Source: an uncultured Treponema sp. (GTDB lineage: Bacteria; Spirochaetota; Spirochaetia; Treponematales; Treponemataceae). Taken from it: 64,000 nucleotides of DNA. Below, piece by piece: positions 52,767-59,601 of this stretch. The DNA lies in assembly GCF_934725225.1 (NCBI RefSeq), contig NZ_CAKVAM010000001.1, positions 62,001 through 126,000 on the forward strand, written 5' to 3'. Below the pieces are notes generated by a model. That model did not search any database, was not told the DNA's origin, and saw only the letters and a list, made by a program, of their open reading frames with translations. The stretch's first letter is position 1; each line of letters begins with the position of its first letter. A program made the position numbers and the translations under genes.

Positions 52767-53555
52767 ATGAAACATTTTAAATTATTTTCTTCATTTAAAG
52801 TTGTTGTTTGCATTGCCGCCTTATGGGGGGGGCTTTGCGGCTGCTCGGGTTTAGACGGAATTTTTTCAGATGATGAAAAAGACGACAACAGTTCAAAAGA
52901 ATCTTCATTCACAGGAAAATATAAAAAACCAACAACAGGAACTGTTACATTTTATGAAGGCTACGATGCAACTTCTGTAGCATATTATGTTCCGCAGATT
53001 GAAAACGGATTTTACAAATGCGCAGTTTCAGAACCAAAACTTGCAGAACTTCCGCCGGGAACTGCACTTGAAATAACTTACAACGGAACAACAATCCATG
53101 CGCTTATAACTGACCTTTGCCCTTCTTCATCGAACAGCAAATGGACAAGCCAGAGCTCATATTTTTTTGACCTTGCAAAAAACGCATTCACAAAACTTGC
53201 GGATGAAAGCCTAGGGGTCATTGACGTTACATTCAAAACAATTCCATATCCAACAAAGTCAAATATTTTCTTTCAGGCAAAAGACGGAATCAATGACTAT
53301 TGGCTTGCCGGAAGATTTTACAATATGCGCTATCCGCTGCAAAAAGTTGAAATCAGCATTAACGGTTCTGCGTACAAGCAAATGGCACAGATTGCCTCGG
53401 AAAATAACTGGTACAAAGTTGACGGACAAAATTTAATTTCCGGAAAAAAGAAATTCCGCCTGACAGATATTCACGGACAAGTCATAGAAACAAGCGAAAT
53501 TTCTTATGTTGCGGCAATGGGAACATACAACTGCGGAAAAAATTTTGAGTATTAA
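52767..53555 (+). CDS. expansin-like lipoprotein with a poly-G tract in its signal peptide
   Basis: 262 residues. Residues 1-26 are a lipoprotein signal peptide ending GLCGC, with C26 as the likely lipid site. After an acidic linker, residues about 45-165 resemble the expansin double-psi barrel: GTVTFYEGYDATSVAYYVP, ITDLCP with the key Asp, SSYFFDLAKNAFTKLADESL and GVIDVTF. Residues about 170-262 fit the second, cellulose-binding domain. Expansins loosen plant cell wall without hydrolysis. Eight Gs encode W20-G21-G22, and any slip would abolish the protein. Confidence 0.85.
   Translation: MKHFKLFSSFKVVVCIAALWGGLCGCSGLDGIFSDDEKDDNSSKESSFTGKYKKPTTGTVTFYEGYDATSVAYYVPQIENGFYKCAVSEPKLAELPPGTALEITYNGTTIHALITDLCPSSSNSKWTSQSSYFFDLAKNAFTKLADESLGVIDVTFKTIPYPTKSNIFFQAKDGINDYWLAGRFYNMRYPLQKVEISINGSAYKQMAQIASENNWYKVDGQNLISGKKKFRLTDIHGQVIETSEISYVAAMGTYNCGKNFEY
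52825..52832 (+). repeat. 8-bp poly-G tract inside the expansin signal peptide
   Basis: TGG GGG GGG in codons 20-22. The length seen keeps the frame open. Confidence 0.9.
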
Positions 53556-53569
53556 ATTAATATTCAAAA
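53543..53569. terminator. bidirectional AT-rich hairpin at convergent stops
   Basis: TTTTGAGTATT-AAATT-AATATTCAAAA pairs over 11 positions with one G-U. It contains the stop codons of both the expansin and the thioredoxin-like gene, whose proteins both end in FEY. Runs of A/T flank it; a role as shared terminator is likely. Confidence 0.6.
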
Positions 53570-54069
53570 TGAGAATTTGCCAAATACAAACTGAATTTCT
53601 TAATTCCTTTTTCGCCGATAAAAACTTTTTTCACTTTTCCGTTTTTTACAAGCCAGACTGACGGAATCAACGGAATGTTAAATTCTTTTTCACGTGGAAT
53701 AAATTTTTGATTTCCATTTTCATGAAGAATCAAATCTTGCCACAAATAATCATCGTGTTCACGCTTATAAGCAAGATAAGATTCTTCATTTTTTTCAAAT
53801 GGAAGGGAAGCAAAAGAAATATTTTTTGAAGAAGCCGCAACTGTTTCAAATACATTTACACAATACGGACACCAAGTCGCCCAGAAATACAAAGCAAAGG
53901 TTTTGTTCTCTGCTTCAAATTCAGTGAACGACTTGGAATCGTCTGAATCAGAATAAAAAAATATTTTCGATTTGTCCCACTGCTTGTAGAGTTTTTGAGC
54001 CGTTCCTTTTGTGTAGTTCATTTTTGAGCGGATAAGGTAAACGAGTTTTTCCTTCTGGCAAAACAACAT
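53557..54069 (-). CDS. thioredoxin-like (TlpA/ResA type) protein, 5' end uncertain
   Basis: 170 residues from ATG 54069. LYFWATWCPYCVNVF has the redox CxxC, and NIPLIPSVWLVKNGKV contains the cis-Pro loop. No Shine-Dalgarno sequence precedes ATG 54069. In frame upstream the codons read NIINYIIVALFAFFAG, a good membrane anchor or signal segment, but with no ATG, GTG or TTG before a stop. So either the gene uses an odd start or its 5' end has been altered. A periplasmic thiol-reducing role is inferred. Confidence 0.8.
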   Translation of the reverse strand: MLFCQKEKLVYLIRSKMNYTKGTAQKLYKQWDKSKIFFYSDSDDSKSFTEFEAENKTFALYFWATWCPYCVNVFETVAASSKNISFASLPFEKNEESYLAYKREHDDYLWQDLILHENGNQKFIPREKEFNIPLIPSVWLVKNGKVKKVFIGEKGIKKFSLYLANSHFEY

Positions 54070-54270
54070 ACCAGCAAAAAAAGCAAACAGTGCGACAATG
54101 ATATAATTTATAATATTCCATACACGGCTTTATTTGAAACAGAAAAAGAAGAGCCTGTTCCGGCTATAAATAAAAAAGTTTTCTATTACGACCTTGAAGA
54201 ATCTTTAAAGGATTCTATTGAAACTGCCGTACATGAATGCATAAAGAAAAATTTAAACAACAGCAACTAA
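54028..54270 (+). pseudogene. orphan reading frame without a start codon
   Basis: Open on the plus strand from after a TGA at 54025 to TAA at 54268, 80 codons, with no ATG, GTG or TTG. The last 50 codons (YTALFETEKEEPVPAINKKV ... HECIKKNLNNSN) have normal gene-like composition. The first 30 overlap the thioredoxin-like gene on the other strand. It may be the 3' remnant of a gene whose front was lost. I do not recognise it. Confidence 0.4.
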
Positions 54271-54285
54271 AATATTTAAAGTCAG

Positions 54286-54711
54286 CTATTCCTTTTGGCG
54301 GCTTGCAATCTGCAGGTTCATTTTTTTTGCTTCCTGCAGACCTTTTAAATATTCAACAAGAAATACAATTGAAAAAACTACAATAATAGTTATTTCCATT
54401 CCCACGAGCATTTTAATGTTTCCAAATATAAACCAGTCAAGTTTATAACCAACAACCAGAACTAAAAAATTTATAATCAAAAAATATAAAATCCGCAGAG
54501 CGATAAGTTTTCCTCTTGAAAATTCATCTTCCTTCAAAAACGGAATGTATAAAATGGAAGAAATTAAGGCAATCAGAAAAACTCCAAAGATGTAGGACAA
54601 ATGAAGCACAACATCTGCGCCGCAGCAAACATAACAGTAAATTCCAGAGCAAAGAAAAATTCCTGTTGAAATAACACAAAACATGCTTACGATTCTTGCA
54701 AGAGAATTCAT
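54286..54711 (-). CDS. four-helix membrane protein, DUF3021-like
   Basis: 141 residues from MNSLARIVSMFCVISTGIFL; GGAGG lies six nt before ATG 54711. Four membrane helices and a short C-terminal tail. Size, topology and position next to a LytTR regulator match DUF3021 proteins, which often act as membrane partners of LytTR factors. Function is otherwise unknown. Confidence 0.75.
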   Translation of the reverse strand: MNSLARIVSMFCVISTGIFLCSGIYCYVCCGADVVLHLSYIFGVFLIALISSILYIPFLKEDEFSRGKLIALRILYFLIINFLVLVVGYKLDWFIFGNIKMLVGMEITIIVVFSIVFLVEYLKGLQEAKKMNLQIASRQKE

Positions 54712-54724
54712 TTTTAGCCTCCGT

Positions 54725-55162
54725 TTACATTCCAAGCTTTTCTTTTAGCAATGGAACATACATTCTTGAAATTATAACTTTGTAGCCGTTTTTTAAGACA
54801 GCCTCAAATCTTCCGCCGAACGCAGGAACAAGCTTGGCAATTTTATTTATATTCAAAACCACAGCTTTGTTCACTCTAATAAAATCCTTAGAAAGAAGCT
54901 CTTCTTCCAGCTGATAAAGCTTGCTCTTAGACTCGTAGACATTTTCTTTTGTGTACGCAAAAACATTGTTGTCCACGGATTCAAAATAAAAAATTTCCTT
55001 TGGCTCAATGACGACAATCTGCGAATCTTTAAAAACTGCAAGCTTGTCTTTTCCGCCTTTAAAAGAATTCAAAAGCCGGATTATGTCGGGACTAAGATTT
55101 GAGCACTTTACAATTATTTCGTCCTCGCTTCCTGAATCATTGTCTAAAATCGTAATTTTCAT
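54725..55162 (-). CDS. LytTR-domain transcription regulator
   Basis: 145 residues from MKITILDNDSGSEDEIIVKC. The LytTR DNA-binding domain covers most of the second half: IVVIEPKEIFYFESVDNNVF, YQLEEELLSKDFIRVNKAVV, LNINKIAKL. No receiver domain is present, so it is the short type that pairs with a DUF3021 membrane protein. It follows the TPR gene by 10 nt. Confidence 0.9.
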   Translation of the reverse strand: MKITILDNDSGSEDEIIVKCSNLSPDIIRLLNSFKGGKDKLAVFKDSQIVVIEPKEIFYFESVDNNVFAYTKENVYESKSKLYQLEEELLSKDFIRVNKAVVLNINKIAKLVPAFGGRFEAVLKNGYKVIISRMYVPLLKEKLGM

Positions 55163-55172
55163 TTTCTGTATT

Positions 55173-56585
55173 CTACTGCTTTTGAAAAATTTTTTCTGCA
55201 TACCAGGCATTTCGCTTGGCGTCTGTTTCACGTCCTGCCTTCCTGAAATTTTCCGCGGCGCAAACATAGTAATACGCAAGCGTTGTTTTCTTTTCATCTG
55301 AATCTTTGTCAAAATCCGCGCAAGATTTATAAAGCTCTGCAATGCGCTCAAAGTCAGCTCCAGCCACTTCGGATTTTTTAAATACACTTTCTGGAACAGA
55401 AGAAGCGATATTTGCACGGTTCAAAAGAACTTCCATTTCGTCAGCACTTCCGGCGCAAAGAGAAACGGCTTTATCCAAATAAACAAACGCCTGCTTTACA
55501 AGTTTCATTGCCGCAAACACATTTGAATTTCCGCCGCGGATTGCAAGGCACGAACCATAGTACGCATTTGCAAGCGCAGAATTTTCGTTTTCAGCTGCAA
55601 GTTCTGAAAAAAGTTTTTCGGCTTTTTTATATTCTCCATGCTCAAAAATGCAAACCGCATATTCAAGCTTTTCAGAAAATGAAGCAGGCTCGTTTTTTAT
55701 TTCTTTAAGCGGAATTATTTTCTGCTCCTGAAATTCCTTGTAGCGTTCTTTTACTGCATTTTCAAAATCTGAATTCTGCAAAGAAACTTCATCTTTCATT
55801 TTTACTTCAACAGGAAAAAGAGTGCGCGAAGAAAACTGCTCTCTCTGCGGAACTTGCCTAGAATTTCCATCGAGCAAATCGTAAATTTTTTCATCTGAAT
55901 CTGAAGGCAAAAATCCGCCTTTGTCCCATTCAGAAAATCCGCCGACAACAACATAATGCCAAGTAATTTTTGAAGTGTAAAATTTCTGAAGCTCTTTTTG
56001 TGCAAGCGGAATTCTCACAAAAATTTCCTTGCCGTTGTTTATAAAATAATTTTCAGTTTCGCAGATAAAGTCGCGCCTTGAATTATAGACAGTTCCATTT
56101 TCCTTGTTTACCCAGACAGCAAAATTCCACGGATGAAAAATATCAAACTTTACATTTTCCGCATCTGAAAACAAAGGCTCTGTTGAACCGCCGCTCATAT
56201 TTTCTGCGCCAATGTAAACCATAATGTTGCGCACATCTGGAATTCCGCATTTGAACTCAAGATCAAGCTGCCAGTATTCCGGGTGCTGCTGCCAGACCGC
56301 TTCGTAAACAGGCTTATGCACAGTGTAGCGAATCAAGTCCAGCGAACCTTTTTCAAACTGCTCATAATGCGGATAATTTAAATTTCCGCTTCCATTGTCA
56401 TCGCAAGCTTCGTCAAAAAAATCTGCAACAATTTCGCCGCCGTTAAGCCAAGAAGAATTTTTCAGCTTAAGCGATTTCACCATAAAATTTTGAACAGTAT
56501 CTTCATTTATAAAAAACAACGAAATACCGGCAAAACACGTAAAGCCGCACAAAAAAGTCATAAAGTAATAAACAAATTTTTTCAT
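55173..56585 (-). CDS. exported protein with glucodextranase-like (PF09985-type) domain and TPRs
   Basis: 470 residues from MKKFVYYFMTFLCGFTCFAG; ATG 56585 is six nt after GGAG. After a signal or anchor segment, residues about 50-250 (DEACDDNGSGNLNYPHYEQF, WNFAVWVNKENG, WHYVVVGGFSEWDKGGF) look like the DOMON-related C-terminal binding domain of glucodextranases. The rest is helical TPR-like (EYKKAEKLFSELAAENENSA, ANAYYGSCLAIRGG). It lies between a membrane ferredoxin gene and a LytTR gene; a ligand-binding accessory role is inferred. Confidence 0.7.
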   Translation of the reverse strand: MKKFVYYFMTFLCGFTCFAGISLFFINEDTVQNFMVKSLKLKNSSWLNGGEIVADFFDEACDDNGSGNLNYPHYEQFEKGSLDLIRYTVHKPVYEAVWQQHPEYWQLDLEFKCGIPDVRNIMVYIGAENMSGGSTEPLFSDAENVKFDIFHPWNFAVWVNKENGTVYNSRRDFICETENYFINNGKEIFVRIPLAQKELQKFYTSKITWHYVVVGGFSEWDKGGFLPSDSDEKIYDLLDGNSRQVPQREQFSSRTLFPVEVKMKDEVSLQNSDFENAVKERYKEFQEQKIIPLKEIKNEPASFSEKLEYAVCIFEHGEYKKAEKLFSELAAENENSALANAYYGSCLAIRGGNSNVFAAMKLVKQAFVYLDKAVSLCAGSADEMEVLLNRANIASSVPESVFKKSEVAGADFERIAELYKSCADFDKDSDEKKTTLAYYYVCAAENFRKAGRETDAKRNAWYAEKIFQKQ

Positions 56586-56613
56586 ATAAATCTCCAATTT
56601 GACAAGTTAATAT

Positions 56614-57777
56614 TTAATGCGCAAAAAAATTCAAAATCACTTCGATTGAATTAATTGCAAAAGCCGAAGACATAATCGCTCCGAATGTAAAAGCCGCAAA
56701 CCTGAACAAATTTTCTGGCGCAAAGAATTTTTGAATTCCTTTTGCAAATTTTGTTTTTGGCTCAGGCGCACAGCATCCCTTGTTAAATCTAAACTGATAA
56801 GAAATCGCTTTTTCAGGACAGACCGCAACGCATTCTCCGCACTTTGCACAAGTAATTTCCGGCGAACCTTTTTTCTGCTGAATTGTTGCAATGTCGATTG
56901 CCCCAAACGGACAAGCCTGCGCACATTTCATGCAGCCTTTGCATTTTTCAGTGTCGATGCGCATTTTGAACGGACTTAATTTGTCAGTCAAAGAAGCAAA
57001 CGCGCCGAACGGACAAAGCATGCTGCACTGAGTTCTGCGCTTAGTCAAAATCGGAAGCACAACTACAAGTCCCAAAAAAAGTCCGATAAAAATAATTCCT
57101 GCGATAAGCCCCGAAATTGTCGTCATTGGAAAAAATTCCGTCACAATTTTATATGGACAAAACCAGTCGCAATAAAGTGCCGACATAGTTCCAAAACAGG
57201 CAAGTGCCAAAAAGAACAAAAATCCAAACTGAAAGTCGCGGATTTCCTTGTTATGCGCCAAAAGATTAATCCGCCTTTTTTTTGCAACGTGCGAAAAACC
57301 TTCATCCCAGCCGCCGTAAAAACAAACCCAGGCACACCAGCCGCGCCCAAGAACAAGCGTAAACACAAGCCAGATTGCAAGCATACTCGCGATTGAAGCA
57401 AAATGTCCTGAAACTCTCGCAGGAAAAATTACAGTTTGCGTTGCAAGATAAGATAAAAGTCCCTGCGGAATTACAATGTGGCAAAACGGAAGCTCGCAGG
57501 TTGCAAGAGCCTCATTGGTAATCGCCATGCTTCCCCTTTCCGCAAAAAGATTCGCTATAAATCCAATACAAAAAAGCACAGCATAAGTTGTCAAAAAAAT
57601 TCTGCGGTATATGATTCCGTTGCCTTTCTTTTTATTTTCTGAAAATGTCATTCCGCCGTAAAGAAACATCAGGAACAAGCCATAAAAAATAGACACGGCA
57701 GAAAATCCGTTGTTGACAATGACAAAAAACAAAATGACAATCGACATCAAGCCGCAAAGAATAATTGAAACAATCAT
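56614..57777 (-). CDS. NapH-like polytopic membrane protein with two 4Fe-4S clusters
   Basis: 387 residues. Several membrane segments with Cys motifs at the membrane face: GRGWCAWVCFYGGWDE and YCDWFCPYK, as in NapH/CcoG/NosR proteins. Then two ferredoxin motifs, CKGCMKCAQACPFGA and CAKCGECVAVCPEKA, and a last helix. It would pass electrons from quinol or flavodoxin across the membrane. It lies 20 nt after the SafE-like gene. Confidence 0.88.
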   Translation of the reverse strand: MIVSIILCGLMSIVILFFVIVNNGFSAVSIFYGLFLMFLYGGMTFSENKKKGNGIIYRRIFLTTYAVLFCIGFIANLFAERGSMAITNEALATCELPFCHIVIPQGLLSYLATQTVIFPARVSGHFASIASMLAIWLVFTLVLGRGWCAWVCFYGGWDEGFSHVAKKRRINLLAHNKEIRDFQFGFLFFLALACFGTMSALYCDWFCPYKIVTEFFPMTTISGLIAGIIFIGLFLGLVVVLPILTKRRTQCSMLCPFGAFASLTDKLSPFKMRIDTEKCKGCMKCAQACPFGAIDIATIQQKKGSPEITCAKCGECVAVCPEKAISYQFRFNKGCCAPEPKTKFAKGIQKFFAPENLFRFAAFTFGAIMSSAFAINSIEVILNFFAH

Positions 57778-57797
57778 TTTTCCCCTCTGTAAAAAAA

Positions 57798-58433
57798 CTA
57801 AAAAAATAGTTTTATCAAGCCTTCAAAAATAAGGAAATAAAATCCGACTAAAAGCTGAGCAATCCGTGAAATTCTTTTCATCACAGGAAACATTTTTTGA
57901 ACAAGCGGAATTCCAAGAAGCGGAAGAAAAAACGGAAGCGTTCCAAAGTAAAAGAAAACAAGATAAAAAATTCCTTTCATTCTGTTCGCAAAAAAAACAG
58001 AGCGCACAATGGCTGTCCACAAAGGAGCGCAAATATGAAGCCCCACCGCAAGCCCCGCAAAAACCGCAGTCAAAAAATCGTTTCCGGCTATTTTTAAAGA
58101 AACGCATTTGCATCCATTTTTTTTCCACGGAAACTTTGCGCCGAATGAATTTAAAAGCAAAGTCGCTCCACAAAAAATATAACCGAACACAGAAAGCCGC
58201 CTTGCAAAATACGGATCAAAAAATTCACTTGCAAGAATTCCCAGCATACTAAAAATAAATCCAAGGAAAAAATACATCGCAAGCCTTGAAGCCAAAAACA
58301 ACCCAATCAATCCCGCATTCCGCCTGCAAGAAATTTTTTCTGTTCCAAATAAAAAAGGAATCAGCACAGGACCGCAGTACATTGCGCAGTAAGTTCCTGT
58401 TGAAAGCCCCAAAAGCACAGCCTCTAAAATCAT
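57798..58433 (-). CDS. SafE/DsbD-like membrane protein with CxxxC motif
   Basis: 211 residues from MILEAVLLGLSTGTYCAMYC; GGAGG lies six nt before ATG 58433. Six membrane helices. The motif GTYCAMYCGPVLIPFL in the first helix is typical of the sulfite exporter TauE/SafE and UreH-like DsbD_2 families, often found by cytochrome and copper assembly genes. It heads a five-gene operon. The substrate (metal, thiol or sulfite) is unknown. Confidence 0.8.
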   Translation of the reverse strand: MILEAVLLGLSTGTYCAMYCGPVLIPFLFGTEKISCRRNAGLIGLFLASRLAMYFFLGFIFSMLGILASEFFDPYFARRLSVFGYIFCGATLLLNSFGAKFPWKKNGCKCVSLKIAGNDFLTAVFAGLAVGLHICAPLWTAIVRSVFFANRMKGIFYLVFFYFGTLPFFLPLLGIPLVQKMFPVMKRISRIAQLLVGFYFLIFEGLIKLFF

Positions 58434-58580
58434 TTGCAACCTCCAGCTTTTCACAAAACTTTACAGGTTGACAAAAAAATAGAAAAGATGATTTTAAGCG
58501 ACTTGCACAAACAAGAACGTAAAATGCAAAATTTGAAAGGTGAAAATTAGAGGAAATGAACTACAATTTTAGCCACAAAT

Positions 58581-58609
58581 TTGACATTTTAGCTAAATAA
58601 TATTATAAT
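58581..58609 (+). promoter_or_regulatory. consensus promoter of the toxin-antitoxin pair with likely operator
   Basis: TTGACA (58581-58586), 17 nt, TATAAT (58604-58609): both boxes perfect. TTAGCTAA (58589-58596) is palindromic in the spacer, and TTTTAGC repeats at 58567 and 58587. Autorepression by the antitoxin at these repeats is inferred. Confidence 0.85.
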
Positions 58610-58651
58610 TTATAAAAAAACTGCCCTACCTTTACTTTTTATGGAGGTTTT

Positions 58652-58957
58652 ATGATTTCAATATCAGTTGGTGTTGCAAAAAACAAATTGCCTTATTACC
58701 TTCATCTTGTTGAAGAAAAAGGCGAAAGCATCCAAGTTACCCGGCACGGAAAAACTGTAGCCGTTATCAACAATCAAGAAACTTCCAATGCCTTAGACAA
58801 AAAACAACTGTTTATAACTTCATTAAAAAACTGGAGAGAAAAATTCTATACCGAAAAACTTTCCGAAACTCAAATTACAAATGAAGAAATTGATTCAATC
58901 TTTGCACGAGAAAAAGATACAGAGCCTTTCCTAAGACACAAAGAAGATTTTGAATAA
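58652..58957 (+). CDS. Phd/YefM-family antitoxin
   Basis: 101 residues. ISISVGVAKNKLPYYLHLVE then KGESIQVTRHGKTVAVI is the Phd/YefM DNA-binding fold; the C-terminal half is charged and would wrap the toxin. GGAGG lies before the ATG. It precedes the PIN toxin by 12 nt. Confidence 0.88.
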   Translation: MISISVGVAKNKLPYYLHLVEEKGESIQVTRHGKTVAVINNQETSNALDKKQLFITSLKNWREKFYTEKLSETQITNEEIDSIFAREKDTEPFLRHKEDFE

Positions 58958-58969
58958 TCAAGCGACAAC

Positions 58970-59401
58970 ATGAAATCTATATATTTATTGGATACGAACA
59001 TCATTTCTGAGCCTTCAAAACCTGAGCCAAACAAAAATGTTGTAGATAAAATTTTAGCAAATATTGAACATTCATGCATTTCCTCAGTTGTTTGGGCAGA
59101 AATATTATCTGGCATAAAATCACTTCCAAAAGGAAAAAGAAAAGACTATCTCTTTGATTATGCTATAAATCAAATTCAAAAATTCTTTGACATCATCCCG
59201 TTTGATGATTTCGCCGCAAGCATTTATTCAGATTTAGTTTCCCGCCTGAAAACAAAAGGAAAAACTCCTGCAAAACTGGATTTAATGATTGCCTCAACCG
59301 CTATTTCCAACAACTTAATTTTAGTCACCAGAAATACAAGCGACTTCAAAGACATTAAGGAGATTTCTAACCTGATGATTGAAAACTGGTTTGAGGAATA
59401 A
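58970..59401 (+). CDS. vapC: PIN-domain toxin (VapC/FitB type)
   Basis: 143 residues. Acidic active-site residues are in LLDTNIISEP (Asp 8), VVWAEILSG (Glu), AKLDLMIASTA (Asp) and TRNTSDF (Asp). VapC-like enzymes are RNases that cut tRNA or rRNA. Paired with the Phd-type antitoxin upstream. Confidence 0.92.
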   Translation: MKSIYLLDTNIISEPSKPEPNKNVVDKILANIEHSCISSVVWAEILSGIKSLPKGKRKDYLFDYAINQIQKFFDIIPFDDFAASIYSDLVSRLKTKGKTPAKLDLMIASTAISNNLILVTRNTSDFKDIKEISNLMIENWFEE

Positions 59402-59601
59402 AACACTTTTTTAACATACTCAGTAAACAAAAAAAATCCGCTCATGCCGCACAAAAACGTGAAGCATAAACGGATTACTTTTCTTCGGACTAGCCGAAAT
59501 TCGCACCTGTTATTTTTCCGGGTCGGAAATCGTGATATGCAAATGCCGCAATCCGCTTCGCGTCTTGCTTACCGAGTTTTGCGGCGCAAAACTCGCACAT
59601 A
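59402..59601. other. convergent spacer with three hairpins
   Basis: Between vapC and aspS. AATCCG ... CGGATT (59435-59476) followed by a T-rich run could end vapC; TTCGG-ACTAG-CCGAA (59482-59496); and CGAGTTTTGC-GGC-GCAAAACTCG (59573-59595), a perfect 10-bp stem without U-run. The GCAAA(A)CTCG arm also occurs in the repeat at 32149-32202. No gene is seen. Confidence 0.5.
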
